A stretch of 64,000 bases of DNA from Comamonadaceae bacterium UBA2334. Its GTDB lineage: Bacteria; Pseudomonadota; Gammaproteobacteria; Burkholderiales; Burkholderiaceae_C. Of the stretch, positions 9,690 through 20,074 are shown piece by piece. The stretch covers positions 111,027 to 175,026 of the forward strand of contig DDUQ01000142.1 in assembly GCA_002344885.1 (NCBI GenBank), written 5' to 3'. A program made the position numbers and the translations under genes. The notes beneath the pieces are model-generated. The model searched no databases and was not told the origin of the DNA. It was given only the letters and a program-made list of their open reading frames with translations. Each line of letters begins with the position of its first letter. The first letter of the stretch is position 1.

Positions 9690-10445
9690 TCAGGCACAGA
9701 GTGTCAGTTCAAACGACGCATCTTCATTGGAGGGGTGCAACCGGTGGTCCTCACCCAGGCGGACCAGACGCACGGATACCATCAACCGGTTGCCGCTGAT
9801 TTCAGGTATCAACCCGGCATCAGCCTGAATGCGCAGGCGTAACAATTGAAAGGTTCGGCCCTGTGGCAAGTTTTGCTGGAACTGCCCACTGTTGGCCATC
9901 ACCTTCTGTGGCACGCCGGAGTCGCGCAGCATCTGCAGCAACAAGCCGATGGCATCGGCCAAAGGTTGGACCGTGGCGCACCACTGGATCAAGGCCTGTC
10001 GCCTCACCTCTGGTGATTTGTGTTGCCAATCGAAATAGGCGGGCAAATCGAATTCGCAAGTTCCCCCTGGAATCGATATGCGGCTGCGGATGCCCATCAG
10101 CCAGTCGTTGTCGTTCAGTGAGTGTCCGGTTTTGCCGGACAACTGACTCAAGTTCTGGAAGTAGTTCTCGATGCGACCAACGATGTGATCCAGGGCGGTT
10201 TCAGAGATCGCAGGGTTGCCTCGGTAGCCATTGAGCACTTGCTTTTGGCGTTCCAAGTCTTTCAGAACGTCCGATTTCATGTCGGCACGCGATGCGACGT
10301 CGATCATTTCGAACAGCGTGTGCAGAGCAAAGTGATGATCCAGTGGGTCATCTCGGGAGACCAGGGTGACCAAGCGGCTGAACAGGTGTTCCAGGCGCAG
10401 ATAGGTCCTGATGCGCTCGTTGAAGGGGTATTCGTAAAGAATCAC
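9690..10445 (-). CDS. zapD: Cell division protein ZapD
   Basis: The 251-residue protein belongs to the ZapD (YacF) family, which crosslinks FtsZ filaments at the division ring. Landmarks are the N-terminal ILYEYPFNERIRTYLRLEHLF block, WLMGIRSRISIPGGTCEFDLP and the C-terminal LPQGRTFQLLRLRI segment. The start codon is GTG at 10445. It lies downstream of coaE with about 40 bases between and is followed directly by yacG. Confidence 0.95.
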   Translation of the reverse strand: MILYEYPFNERIRTYLRLEHLFSRLVTLVSRDDPLDHHFALHTLFEMIDVASRADMKSDVLKDLERQKQVLNGYRGNPAISETALDHIVGRIENYFQNLSQLSGKTGHSLNDNDWLMGIRSRISIPGGTCEFDLPAYFDWQHKSPEVRRQALIQWCATVQPLADAIGLLLQMLRDSGVPQKVMANSGQFQQNLPQGRTFQLLRLRIQADAGLIPEISGNRLMVSVRLVRLGEDHRLHPSNEDASFELTLCA

Positions 10446-10485
10446 AGCGTGTGGGGTGTCTGTCGTTTGGATCGGTCAACGCTCA

Positions 10486-11091
10486 TCATATCCCCAGCTG
10501 GTCAGCCAGTTCGGACACATGCGCCTTGAGCGTCTCCTTAGAGATGCCGTCATTCATCAACACGGCATCGGCTGCTGCCAGTCTCAAAGCTCTTGGCGCT
10601 TGCGAACGGATGATGCCGAGGGTGGTGTCGTGCGACCATCCGTTGCGCAGTTTCACACGTTCGATTTGGGTGCTGTTACTGCAATCGACCACAATGATGG
10701 TCGCCAGTTGCTTTCGCCAGCGGTCTGATTCCACCAGGAGGGGAATGTCCAAAACAACTGATCGGGTGCGCGCTGATGTCACGGCTTCGGAAATGGCACG
10801 CCCGATCAATGGGTGGGTGAGGTGCTCGAGGCGTCTTTTCGCTGCGGGATCGGCAAAAACAAGTGCGCGCATGGCATCGCGATCGAGTGCGCCGTCCGCT
10901 GTGAGCATGTGCGCGCCAAACTCCCGCTCGATGGCTGGCATGGCGGCTCCGCCTGCTTGTGTGATGGCCCTGGCAATGTTGTCGGCATCGAGCACTGTCG
11001 CCCCCAACTCGGCCAACAGGCCCGCCACCGTGCTTTTGCCGCTGCCGATCCCGCCGGTCAACCCGACCAGGTTTTTTCTGCTGGCTGTCAC
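10486..11091 (-). CDS. coaE: Dephospho-CoA kinase
   Basis: The 201-residue enzyme catalyses the last step of coenzyme A synthesis, phosphorylating the ribose 3'-OH of dephospho-CoA. The P-loop GLTGGIGSGKS is at residues 10-20, followed by the conserved DADNIAR and LTHPLI segments. The GTG start at 11091 overlaps the pilD stop (GTGA), indicating translational coupling to the pilus genes, a common arrangement in betaproteobacteria. Confidence 0.96.
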   Translation of the reverse strand: MTASRKNLVGLTGGIGSGKSTVAGLLAELGATVLDADNIARAITQAGGAAMPAIEREFGAHMLTADGALDRDAMRALVFADPAAKRRLEHLTHPLIGRAISEAVTSARTRSVVLDIPLLVESDRWRKQLATIIVVDCSNSTQIERVKLRNGWSHDTTLGIIRSQAPRALRLAAADAVLMNDGISKETLKAHVSELADQLGI

Positions 11092-11957
11092 AACCCCATG
11101 ATCTCCAGCATGCGCGCAGGCGACAGGAACATGGCGGTCAAGCCCGCAAGTGCCAGGAAGGGGCCGAAGGGCACGTAACCACCGTCACGCAAGCCACTGG
11201 TGAATTTCATGCCCAGGCCTACGACTGCACCGATGACGGACGCCATCAGGATGATGGGAACCAATGCCTGCCAGCCGAACCAGGCTCCAAAGGCCGCGAA
11301 CAGCTTGAAGTCCCCATAACCCATGCCCTCTTTGCCGGTCGTCAGCTTGAACGCCCAGTACACCAGCCACAGCGACAGGTAACCCGCCACGGCACCCCAC
11401 ACTGCATCGGGCAAGGTGGCTGCTCCCAGCCAGTTCAACGCGGCACCACACAGACCGGCCCATAGCAAGGGCAATGTGAGGTCGTCAGGCAGCAGCGTGG
11501 TATCCCAGTCGATGGCTGCAAGGGCGACAACGGTGGCGCTGAAGCCGGCCCACATGGCGCCTGTCATCGTCAGTCCCCATTGCCATCCACACCAGGCAAA
11601 AAGCAATCCGGTGGTCAACTCAATGACGGGATACCGCAGGCCGATCCGAGCGCCGCAAGCGGCGCACTTGCCCCGCAGTCCGAGGTAGCTCACAACCGGA
11701 ATGTTCTGGTACCACCTGATGACATGCCCGCAATGTGGACATGCCGAACGGGGTGTCATCAGGTTGTAAGGCGCTGATTCGTCAACGCTGGAACTGGCGT
11801 CAGTGCAACCATCAGCCTGTTGAAGGGCGGCGCATTCGGCAGCCCACTGACGTTCGAGCATTTTGGGCATCCTGTGGATGACCACGTTCAAAAAACTACC
11901 TATCAACAGGCCCAATATGCCGGCGATGGCAGCATCGACCTCTGGTGAGCCGGTCAT
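11088..11957 (-). CDS. pilD: Type IV prepilin peptidase / N-methyltransferase PilD
   Basis: This 289-residue polytopic inner-membrane enzyme cleaves prepilin leaders and methylates the new N-terminus. It has the N-terminal cytoplasmic loop with two CxxC pairs (CPHC and CAAC), and the two catalytic aspartates of the aspartyl protease domain in AIDWDTTLLPD and GMGYGDFKLF. ATG 11957 overlaps the last base of the pilC stop (TGATG); an extra TTG codon at 11960 is less likely. The pilB-pilC-pilD order is that of the classical type IV pilus cluster. Confidence 0.95.
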   Translation of the reverse strand: MTGSPEVDAAIAGILGLLIGSFLNVVIHRMPKMLERQWAAECAALQQADGCTDASSSVDESAPYNLMTPRSACPHCGHVIRWYQNIPVVSYLGLRGKCAACGARIGLRYPVIELTTGLLFAWCGWQWGLTMTGAMWAGFSATVVALAAIDWDTTLLPDDLTLPLLWAGLCGAALNWLGAATLPDAVWGAVAGYLSLWLVYWAFKLTTGKEGMGYGDFKLFAAFGAWFGWQALVPIILMASVIGAVVGLGMKFTSGLRDGGYVPFGPFLALAGLTAMFLSPARMLEIMGL

Positions 11958-13174
11958 CAAACCACCTGACCCAACTTGAAGATGGGCAGGTACATCGACA
12001 CCACGATGCCTCCGATCAGACCACCCAGGAAAACGATGATGATGGGCTCCATCAGGCTGGAAAGGCCGGCCACCATGTCATCCACTTCGGCCTCGTAAAA
12101 ATCGGCTGCTTTGCCCAGCATGTGATCGATGGAGCCTGATTCCTCACCGATGGCGCACATCTGCAACACCATGTTGGGAAAAATATTGGCATTGCCCATG
12201 GCTGTGGTCAGGCTGGTGCCGGTTGACACTTCGCGTTGTATCTTTTCGGTGGCTTGAAGGTACACGTAATTGCCGGAGGCTCCACCGACTGAATCAAGCG
12301 CTTCGACCAGCGGTACACCCGCTGCAAACATGGTGGCCAAGGTTCGGGTCCAGCGGGCGATCACCGACTTTTCAACCAGCGGGCCAAAAATAGGCATCTT
12401 CAGCATCAGCCGATCCATGGCCATTTGTACTTTTTCGTTCCTTTTCCAGGCTTGCATGAAAAAGTAGATGCCTCCGCCGATCGAACCGAAGATCAGCCAC
12501 CAATAGGCGACGAACACCTCGCTGATGGCGATCACCAGCAATGTGGGTGCGGGCAAATCTGCGCCAAACGATGCGAAGGTGGACTTGAACGCGGGGATCA
12601 CAAAAATCATGATGACGGCAACCACCACGAATGCCACAACGATCACGGAGATGGGGTACATCAGGGCCGATTTGATTTTGCTCTTGATGGCCTCGGTTTT
12701 CTCCATGTAGACCGCCAGCCGATCCAGCAACTGATCCAGAATGCCTGCCGCTTCACCGGCTTCAACGAGGTTGCAATACAGGTTGTCAAAGTAAATGGGG
12801 TACTTGCGGAAGGCGGCATTCAGCGAAGTACCGGTTTCGACATCGGTTCGAATGTCGTTGAGCAATTTGGCCACACTGGGGTTGGCATTGCCTTTGCCCA
12901 CGATATCGAAGGCCTGGAGCAGTGGCACTCCGGCTTTCATCATCGTGGCCAGTTGGCGAGTAAACAGAGCGAGGTCTTTCGTGGTAATTTTCTTGCCGCC
13001 AGACATGCGGCGTTTTTTGATTTTGGTGGGCAGAATGCCTTGCCGACGCAAAGAGGCTTGCACCTGGTTCTCACCCATGGCTCGCATTTCGCCACGAACG
13101 ATCTTGCCGTTCCGATCTTTGCCCTGCCATTCGTACAAGGTCTCTTTCGATCCTGTTGCGGTAGCTGTAGCCAT
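11957..13174 (-). CDS. pilC: Type IV pilus inner-membrane platform protein PilC
   Basis: The 405-residue protein contains two copies of the T2SSF domain (roughly residues 70-195 and 275-395), each ending in membrane helices (PISVIVVAFVVVAVIMIF and PIIIVFLGGLIGGIVV). It forms the platform on which the PilB motor acts. The N-terminal start MATATATGSKETLYEWQGKDR is typical. It lies 32 bases downstream of pilB and overlaps pilD by one base. Confidence 0.96.
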   Translation of the reverse strand: MATATATGSKETLYEWQGKDRNGKIVRGEMRAMGENQVQASLRRQGILPTKIKKRRMSGGKKITTKDLALFTRQLATMMKAGVPLLQAFDIVGKGNANPSVAKLLNDIRTDVETGTSLNAAFRKYPIYFDNLYCNLVEAGEAAGILDQLLDRLAVYMEKTEAIKSKIKSALMYPISVIVVAFVVVAVIMIFVIPAFKSTFASFGADLPAPTLLVIAISEVFVAYWWLIFGSIGGGIYFFMQAWKRNEKVQMAMDRLMLKMPIFGPLVEKSVIARWTRTLATMFAAGVPLVEALDSVGGASGNYVYLQATEKIQREVSTGTSLTTAMGNANIFPNMVLQMCAIGEESGSIDHMLGKAADFYEAEVDDMVAGLSSLMEPIIIVFLGGLIGGIVVSMYLPIFKLGQVV

Positions 13175-13206
13175 GTAGTTCCCTTGATCCGGTGAATGAT
13201 GTGGGT

Positions 13207-14940
13207 TCAGTCGTTGGTGCAGCCCAATACTTCTTCCAAAGAAGTCACGCCCAGTTTGACTTTGTGCAAACCTGACTGACGCAAGGTTCGGACTCCCTCA
13301 CTGGCTGCCTGCGCGGCGATTTCGAGCGCGCTACCGCCCTTCAGGATGATGCGTTGCATGTCCTCGGTGATGGGCATGACCTGGTAGATGCCGACGCGCC
13401 CTTTGTATCCGTTGTTGCAAGCGCTGCAACCGACAGGCTTGTAAGGGATCCATGAGCCATCCAAATCGTCGATGGTGTAACCGGCGTCCAACAGCGCTTT
13501 GCGAGGCAGGTCGGCCGGTGCCTTGCATTGTGGGCACAGTCTGCGTGCGAGGCGTTGAGCGGTGATCAGGATGACGCTGGAAGCAATGTTGAACGGTGCA
13601 ATGCCCATGTTCAACATGCGGGTCAGCGTGGTGGGGGCATCGTTGGTGTGCAGTGTAGACAGCACGAGGTGCCCGGTTTGCGCAGCCTTGATGGCGATGT
13701 CAGCTGTTTCGAGGTCTCGAATTTCGCCCACCATGATGACGTCGGGATCCTGGCGCAAAAACGATTTCAGTGCGGCCGCAAACGTCAACCCCGCCTTGTC
13801 ATTGACGTTGACCTGGTTGACGCCTGGCAGGTTGATTTCCGAAGGGTCTTCGGCGGTGGAAATGTTGACACCCGGCTGATTCAGGATGTTGAGGCAGGTG
13901 TACAGAGACACCGTTTTGCCCGATCCAGTGGGCCCGGTAACCAGAACCATGCCGTAGGGGCGGTTGATGGCTTTGAGCAGCTTTTCTTTTTCCTGTGGCT
14001 CGTATCCCAAAGCATCGATACCCAGTTTTGCGCTGCTGGGATCCAGAATACGGATCACGATCTTTTCACCGAACAGTGTGGGCAAGGTGCTGACACGGAA
14101 ATCAATGACCTTGTCGCCTCCGATTTTGAGCTTCATCCTGCCGTCTTGCGGGATGCGCTTTTCGGAGATGTCCATTCGTGAAATCACCTTGATGCGCGAA
14201 GCCAGCTTTTCCTTGATGGCCACAGGCGGTGACGCAATCTCCCGCAACTCACCATCTATGCGAAAACGCACCCGGTAGGTGTGCTCGTACGGTTCAAAAT
14301 GCAAGTCTGATGCCCGCATGCTGAACGCGTCTATCAGCATTTTCTGCAGAAATTTGACAACCGGCGCATCTTCGACGTCGGAGGCTTTTTCTTCGGGTTC
14401 GGCAGGTGCAGCGTCAGCCGCGTCTTCGTTGAATTCGAAATCATCGCCGATGATCGTGTCCATGGCTTTTGCCACGGACGTTGTCTGCACTTCAATGAGT
14501 TTGGTGAGTTTGTCGTATTCTGCGATGATCCAGTCGACACTGCACTGTGTGGAAAATTTGATCTTTTCGGCAACCTGCTGATCGCCAGGATCAGCGGTGG
14601 CGATGCTCAGGCGGTTGCCTTTTTTCGCCAGCACCAGCACACGGTGTTCCACGCAGAATTTTGGATCCAAGGCGTTTTTGGGCAGACGCTTGGTGTCTAT
14701 GGCCTCCAAGTCGAGCAGAGGCGCTCCAAATGCCCCCGACACCACATGTGCGAGGTCTGCAGCGGAGACCGTGCCGGAGCCCGTCAACTCTGCAATAAAG
14801 CTGCCGCGATTGGTCTGGGCCTTTCTGAAGAGCGATTCGGCCGTGACCTGATCCAGTTTGCCCGCTGACACCAACGCGCGCCCCAAGCCCGGTAGCGCCA
14901 TTGAGCTTGTGTGTGGGGGAGTCGTGTCAGCTGTTGCCAT
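13207..14940 (-). CDS. pilB: Type IV pilus assembly ATPase PilB
   Basis: The 577-residue GspE/PulE-type motor powers pilus extension. It has the N-terminal T2SSE_N (MshEN-like) domain up to about residue 150, Walker A GPTGSGKT, the Asp-box and Walker B region (RQDPDVIMVGEIRD), the His-box TGHLVLSTLHTNDA, and the tetra-cysteine zinc site CPQC...CSAC near the C-terminus. The retraction ATPase PilT is not in this window. This gene heads the pilB-pilC-pilD-coaE-zapD-yacG run on the minus strand. Confidence 0.96.
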   Translation of the reverse strand: MATADTTPPHTSSMALPGLGRALVSAGKLDQVTAESLFRKAQTNRGSFIAELTGSGTVSAADLAHVVSGAFGAPLLDLEAIDTKRLPKNALDPKFCVEHRVLVLAKKGNRLSIATADPGDQQVAEKIKFSTQCSVDWIIAEYDKLTKLIEVQTTSVAKAMDTIIGDDFEFNEDAADAAPAEPEEKASDVEDAPVVKFLQKMLIDAFSMRASDLHFEPYEHTYRVRFRIDGELREIASPPVAIKEKLASRIKVISRMDISEKRIPQDGRMKLKIGGDKVIDFRVSTLPTLFGEKIVIRILDPSSAKLGIDALGYEPQEKEKLLKAINRPYGMVLVTGPTGSGKTVSLYTCLNILNQPGVNISTAEDPSEINLPGVNQVNVNDKAGLTFAAALKSFLRQDPDVIMVGEIRDLETADIAIKAAQTGHLVLSTLHTNDAPTTLTRMLNMGIAPFNIASSVILITAQRLARRLCPQCKAPADLPRKALLDAGYTIDDLDGSWIPYKPVGCSACNNGYKGRVGIYQVMPITEDMQRIILKGGSALEIAAQAASEGVRTLRQSGLHKVKLGVTSLEEVLGCTND

Positions 14941-15045
14941 GTCGCCGTAATCTAGCGCAAATGATCGGCGGATTCAGCACTTGCATGCCGCAAGCGTGTC
15001 TTTTTCACACCAGCACAACTCTAGGCGTTGGTATATCTCTGTCTC

Positions 15046-15122
15046 TGGTCGGGGTGAGAGGATTCGAACCTCCGGTCTCTACGTCCCGAACGTAGCGCTT
15101 TACCAGACTAAGCTACACCCCG
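15046..15122 (-). tRNA. tRNA-Pro (anticodon CGG)
   Basis: The minus strand reads a 77-nt cloverleaf with acceptor arms CGGGGTG and CACCCCG, D-arm TAGCTTAGTCTGGTAAAGCG, anticodon stem CTACG/CGTAG around TTCGGGA (anticodon CGG), T-arm GAGGTTCGAATCCTC and an encoded CCA. It lies between ispB and pilB, 19 bases after the ispB stop, and may be cotranscribed with ispB. Confidence 0.97.
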
Positions 15123-15141
15123 ATTTTTTTATTTTAAGGCT

Positions 15142-16125
15142 TCAGTTGGCTCGGTGTTGAAGTGCAGCAGCGAGATCAATCATGGCTTGTCGATACGGGC
15201 TGGTAGGCAAACGCATAGCAGCATCGATAGCCAATTGCGCCTCTGCCTCGGCGGTGGTGCGTGCCACAGTGACACCACCTGTCCGTCTGATCAGTTCCAG
15301 AACCTGTTCAAGGTGTTGGTCATTGGCATGTTCGATCGCGTTGACAAGCATGGCGTGGTCTGCCCCGCTGGTACTTTCGAGGGCGTGGATCACGGGGAGG
15401 GTCACTTTCCCTTCACGCAGGTCGTCGCCGAGATTTTTGCCCATGACAGTGCTGTCACCTTCGTAATCGAGTACGTCGTCAATGATCTGAAAGGCCGTAC
15501 CCAGCGCCTGGCCATACGCCGCACAAGCGCTTTCCATTTCCGGCCCGCTTCCGGCCATGATAGGGGCGAGGCGCGCGCTGGCTTCAAACAACTTGGCTGT
15601 TTTGGACCGTATGACTTTGAGGTAGCCCTCTTTGGTCAGAGACGCGTCCCGCATGTTCATGAGTTGCAGTACTTCGCCTTCGGCAATGATGTTGGTGGCC
15701 TCGGCGAGCACCTCCATGACCCTCATCTCGCCCACCTCAACCATCATTTGAAATGCGCGCGAATAGAGAAAATCGCCGACCAGGACGCTGGCAGCGTTCC
15801 CGAACAATTCGTTGGCCGTGTCTCTGCCGCGTCGCAAAGTCGACTCGTCAACCACATCGTCATGCAGCAGGGTGGCTGTGTGAATGAACTCCACGATGGC
15901 CGCCAAGGTGTATTGATGTGGCTGTTGATAGCCAACTGCACCACTCATCAGCAATGTGAGTGCTGGGCGAAGGCGCTTGCCACCAGCAGAAATGATGTAC
16001 TGGCTGACTTGTCCCACCAGTGGAACCCCAGTCGTCAGTTTGGCGGTGATGACCTTGTCCACCTCTGCCATGCCTGAGGCGATCATGGACAAAGGATGGG
16101 CAGTTGGCGATGCGTTCTGGAGCAA
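15142..16125 (-). CDS. ispB: Polyprenyl (octaprenyl) diphosphate synthase
   Basis: This all-trans polyprenyl synthase elongates farnesyl diphosphate with isopentenyl diphosphate to give the ubiquinone side chain. The first aspartate-rich motif is LLHDDVVDE (DDVVD at 89-93) and the second is QIIDDVLDY; GGKRLRPAL is also conserved. Chain length cannot be read with certainty from sequence. The frame is open to a GTG at 16164, but a perfect TATAAT (minus strand, 16151-16156) lies inside that extension, so the true start is downstream. TTG 16125 gives 327 residues and the family's usual N-terminal length; ATG 16086 is the alternative. Confidence 0.92.
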   Translation of the reverse strand: MLQNASPTAHPLSMIASGMAEVDKVITAKLTTGVPLVGQVSQYIISAGGKRLRPALTLLMSGAVGYQQPHQYTLAAIVEFIHTATLLHDDVVDESTLRRGRDTANELFGNAASVLVGDFLYSRAFQMMVEVGEMRVMEVLAEATNIIAEGEVLQLMNMRDASLTKEGYLKVIRSKTAKLFEASARLAPIMAGSGPEMESACAAYGQALGTAFQIIDDVLDYEGDSTVMGKNLGDDLREGKVTLPVIHALESTSGADHAMLVNAIEHANDQHLEQVLELIRRTGGVTVARTTAEAEAQLAIDAAMRLPTSPYRQAMIDLAAALQHRAN

Positions 16126-16150
16126 GATGGAATCCGGATGAGTTTTCGCG

Positions 16151-16156
16151 ATTATA
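16151..16156 (-). promoter_or_regulatory. -10 element for ispB
   Basis: TATAAT is read on the minus strand within TTTTTATAATCGCG. No good -35 hexamer is seen 16-18 bases upstream. Placed about 20-30 bases before the proposed ispB start at 16125, it argues against translation from the upstream GTG 16164. Confidence 0.6.
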
Positions 16157-16258
16157 AAAAGCACGACTGCTGCATCCGACGTGGGGAGGCGTCATGTCTT
16201 GGGCGTTCAGAAACCCGAAGGGTAGGGCACGGGCTTCAGGTGGGTTCCTGGGGAGGGT

Positions 16259-16287
16259 GTGAGAAAATTCTTCTCAGGTGATATAAT
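16259..16287 (+). promoter_or_regulatory. Promoter of the rplU-rpmA operon
   Basis: A perfect -10 TATAAT (16282-16287) is preceded, with a 17-base spacer, by GTGAGA (16259-16264), which matches the -35 consensus at four of six positions. The spacer contains an inverted repeat GAGAA...TTCTC. Transcription would start near 16294, giving a leader of about 43 bases before rplU. Confidence 0.65.
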
Positions 16288-16336
16288 CCGTGATTCGGTT
16301 GAAACTCGTCTGCCGAAATTGATTCAAGAGGTTCAT

Positions 16337-16648
16337 ATGTACGCGGTCATAAAAACCGGTGGCAAACAGTATCGTGTTGCTGCTGGCGAAAAAATCAAAG
16401 TAGAACAGATTGCTGCGGATGTGGGCCAGGAAATCGTGATCGACCAGGTTCTTGCTGTTGGCAACGGCAGCGAGATCAAGGTTGGCACGCCCCTGGTGTC
16501 CGGCGCATCTGTCACGGTCAAAGTGGTGTCGCATGGTCGTCACGACAAGGTGCACATTTTCAAGATGCGCCGTCGCAAGCACTATCAGAAGCGTCAGGGT
16601 CATCGTCAGAATTTCACCGAGATTGAAATCGGTGCAATTGCTGCCTAA
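16337..16648 (+). CDS. rplU: 50S ribosomal protein L21
   Basis: The 103-residue protein has the standard L21 length and sequence ([42 protein letters not shown]). It binds 23S rRNA early in large-subunit assembly. The open frame extends 26 codons upstream to 16259, but that covers the promoter; ATG 16337 follows AAGAGG. rpmA begins 12 bases after the stop and obgE follows, the near-universal bacterial L21-L27-Obg order. Confidence 0.99.
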   Translation: MYAVIKTGGKQYRVAAGEKIKVEQIAADVGQEIVIDQVLAVGNGSEIKVGTPLVSGASVTVKVVSHGRHDKVHIFKMRRRKHYQKRQGHRQNFTEIEIGAIAA

Positions 16649-16660
16649 GGAGAAAGCAAC

Positions 16661-16918
16661 ATGGCACAGAAAAAAGGCGGCGGCTCCACGCGAAACGGAC
16701 GCGATTCCAAGCCAAAGATGTTGGGTGTCAAGGCATTTGGCGGTGAATTGGTCTCGGCTGGCTCCATCATCGTGCGTCAGCGTGGCACACGGTTCCATCC
16801 CGGCAGCAATGTTGGGATTGGCAAGGATCACACGCTGTTCGCAACGGCTGACGGACATGTCAATTTTGCTGTCAAGGGCGAGTTGAACCGTCACGTGGTC
16901 AGCATCATTCCTGCCTGA
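16661..16918 (+). CDS. rpmA: 50S ribosomal protein L27
   Basis: The 85-residue protein shows the L27 hallmarks [26 protein letters not shown] and [11 protein letters not shown]. Its N-terminal tail reaches the peptidyl-transferase centre. AAGGAG precedes ATG 16661 at good spacing. The Firmicute-type cleaved N-terminal extension is absent. A strong terminator follows. Confidence 0.99.
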   Translation: MAQKKGGGSTRNGRDSKPKMLGVKAFGGELVSAGSIIVRQRGTRFHPGSNVGIGKDHTLFATADGHVNFAVKGELNRHVVSIIPA

Positions 16919-16939
16919 GCAACTGGGTTGCTTGGAGAG

Positions 16940-16964
16940 AAGGCCCGCACTGCGGGCCTTTTTT
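16940..16964 (+). terminator. Terminator after rpmA
   Basis: A GC-rich hairpin (AAGGCCCGC with GCGGGCCTT, loop ACT) runs into TTTTTT. It separates the ribosomal protein pair from obgE, although read-through is likely because obgE begins only 30 bases later and no other promoter is obvious. Confidence 0.9.
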
Positions 16965-16985
16965 ACTTCCAGAGACTGTTTCTAG

Positions 16986-18062
<1,077 letters not shown>

Positions 18063-18072
18063 TATGAATTTG

Positions 18073-18118
18073 AAAGCGCTAGGTTGAATAATATAAAGCG
18101 ATAGGCATTGTTTTTATC
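18073..18118 (+). repeat. Dispersed intergenic repeat, copy B
   Basis: The stretch from GAAAGCGCTAGGTTGA to AAAGCGATAGGCATTG and TTTTTATC resembles the other copies (AGCGCT, then TTGA, AAGCG, GGC and a T-run). It fills nearly all of the obgE-proB gap and ends directly at the proB start codon. It is more diverged than copies A, C and D. Confidence 0.5.
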
Positions 18119-19273
18119 ATGAGTATTCATCAGGACCCGATGCTCTTGCAGCAGGCTGGTCGAATTGTCATCAAGGTGGGTTCCAGCCTCGTGACCAACG
18201 AAGGCAAGGGGCTAGATGAACAGGCCATCGGCCACTGGTGTGACCAGCTTGCTTCTCTGGTGAAACAGGGTAAAGAAGTGATCATGGTCAGCAGCGGTGC
18301 TGTGGCAGAGGGCATGAAGCGCTTGGGTTGGTCATCGCGCCCCAAAGAAATCCACGAGCTTCAAGCAGCCGCAGCCGTCGGGCAAATGGGTCTGGTTCAA
18401 ATGTATGAAACCAAACTCCGTGCGAGCGGCATCGGCAGTGCACAGGTCTTGTTGACCCACGCAGACCTTGCCGACCGTGAGCGCTATTTGAATGCGCGCT
18501 CCACGCTGCTGACACTGCTGCAACTGGGTGTGGTGCCGGTCATCAATGAAAACGACACCGTCGTCAACGATGAAATCAAGTTCGGAGACAACGACACCCT
18601 CGGGGCTTTGGTGGCCAATCTGGTGGAAGCGGATGTGCTCATCATCCTGACCGATCAGCGTGGCCTTTACACGGCAGATCCGCGCAAAGACGATACCGCC
18701 AAATTTGTGCATGCAGCCAAGGCTGGCGATCCGGAGCTGGAGCGTATGGCCGGTGGCGCGGGCAGCGGAATCGGTAAGGGGGGCATGATCACCAAAATTC
18801 TGGCGGCCAAGCGGGCGGCAGGGTCAGGTGCGTCAACCCTGATCGCATGGGGCCGTGAACCTGATGTGCTGCTGCGCCTGGCCAAGGGCGAAGGCATCGG
18901 CACTTGGTTGCTCGCTCAAACACCAAAACATCAGGCCCGCAAACGTTGGATGGCAGACCATTTGCAATTGCGAGGCTCGGTCGTGGTGGATGCCGGCGCA
19001 GTGGCCAAACTGGTTGACGAGGGGAAAAGCCTTTTGCCGGTGGGCATGGTCTCCGTGGATGGCGAATTTGCCCGAGGCGATGTGATCGCCGTTCGAAGCC
19101 CGGCAGGTGTCGAAATTGCGAGGGGTCTTGCAAACTATGCCAGCGCCGAGGCGCGCCTGATTTGTCGCAAGCCCTCTTCAGATTTTGAGCGTCTGCTCGG
19201 CTACTCCGCCGAACCCGAGATGATTCACCGGACAAACCTGGTGCTGACGCCCACTCAGGACGAAGCCGCCTGA
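18119..19273 (+). CDS. proB: Glutamate 5-kinase
   Basis: The 384-residue enzyme performs the first step of proline synthesis, ATP-dependent phosphorylation of glutamate. An amino-acid-kinase domain spans about 12-270 ([57 protein letters not shown]), followed by a C-terminal PUA domain from about 285. The PUA-containing long form is typical of proteobacteria. proA is not adjacent. The gene converges on rppH with only six bases between stops. Confidence 0.96.
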   Translation: MSIHQDPMLLQQAGRIVIKVGSSLVTNEGKGLDEQAIGHWCDQLASLVKQGKEVIMVSSGAVAEGMKRLGWSSRPKEIHELQAAAAVGQMGLVQMYETKLRASGIGSAQVLLTHADLADRERYLNARSTLLTLLQLGVVPVINENDTVVNDEIKFGDNDTLGALVANLVEADVLIILTDQRGLYTADPRKDDTAKFVHAAKAGDPELERMAGGAGSGIGKGGMITKILAAKRAAGSGASTLIAWGREPDVLLRLAKGEGIGTWLLAQTPKHQARKRWMADHLQLRGSVVVDAGAVAKLVDEGKSLLPVGMVSVDGEFARGDVIAVRSPAGVEIARGLANYASAEARLICRKPSSDFERLLGYSAEPEMIHRTNLVLTPTQDEAA

Positions 19274-19279
19274 GGTTCC

Positions 19280-19912
19280 TCAGCTGTTTTGCCAGCCCTG
19301 GGGGTCGGGGTCAAAACTTGCGCCGGGGGGGAGTTCCATGTGCGGAGGCGCATTGGACGGATCCCTCTCGGTGTGGACAAGCGGCGAATTGTTGTCTCGC
19401 GCGCGTGGGCTGCCACGAAGAAATCGGTTGCGACCATCCTGACGTGGCAGGTAGCGTGCAAGCTCGGTCAGTGCCATCTGGTACACCCCTCGCTTGAACT
19501 CAACCACCATGTCAAGCGGCACCCAGTATTCATTCCAACGCCAGGCATCGAACTCGGGGTGGCTCGTGGCACGCAAATTCAGATCCCAATCGTTGCCGGT
19601 GAGCCTCAGCAGGAACCAGATTTGCTTCTGGCCCTTGTAATGACCCCTGGCATCTCGACGGATGTAGCGATCCGGCACTTCATAACGCAACCAGTCCCGC
19701 GTGCGGGCAACGATGTGTACATGGTGGGGCTGCAGACCCACCTCCTCATGCAACTCGCGAAACATGGCCTGTTCGGGTGTTTCACCCCTGTCGATGCCAC
19801 CTTGCGGAAACTGCCAGGAATGGGTGCGAATGCGCTTTCCCCAGAACACCTGATTTCGCTGGTTGAGCAGAATGATGCCGACGTTCGGCCTGAAGCCGTC
19901 TCTGTCAAGCAT
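19280..19912 (-). CDS. rppH: RNA 5'-pyrophosphohydrolase
   Basis: This 210-residue Nudix protein converts 5'-triphosphate RNA ends to monophosphate, triggering RNase E-dependent decay. It has the diagnostic opening [15 protein letters not shown], the [14 protein letters not shown] segment and a complete Nudix box. The [13 protein letters not shown] region is conserved in RppH. The C-terminus carries about 45 extra low-complexity residues rich in Pro, Asn and Asp. ATG 19912 gives the standard start; the four extra codons to TTG 19924 are unlikely. It is divergent from proS. Confidence 0.94.
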   Translation of the reverse strand: MLDRDGFRPNVGIILLNQRNQVFWGKRIRTHSWQFPQGGIDRGETPEQAMFRELHEEVGLQPHHVHIVARTRDWLRYEVPDRYIRRDARGHYKGQKQIWFLLRLTGNDWDLNLRATSHPEFDAWRWNEYWVPLDMVVEFKRGVYQMALTELARYLPRQDGRNRFLRGSPRARDNNSPLVHTERDPSNAPPHMELPPGASFDPDPQGWQNS

Positions 19913-20074
19913 AATCAACCCCAATTTTTTAAACTGAGTCCATTATGCATCCTGAGCGCAACAGCCGGGGTGCAATTGGGGTTGTTGACCCTTGCCAAAC
20001 GGCACTTCTCGTCTAGTTGTTTTCCCTAACCTGTTGAACTCGCAGCCCCCATGCAAGTGGTGGCTGGTTTTGCC

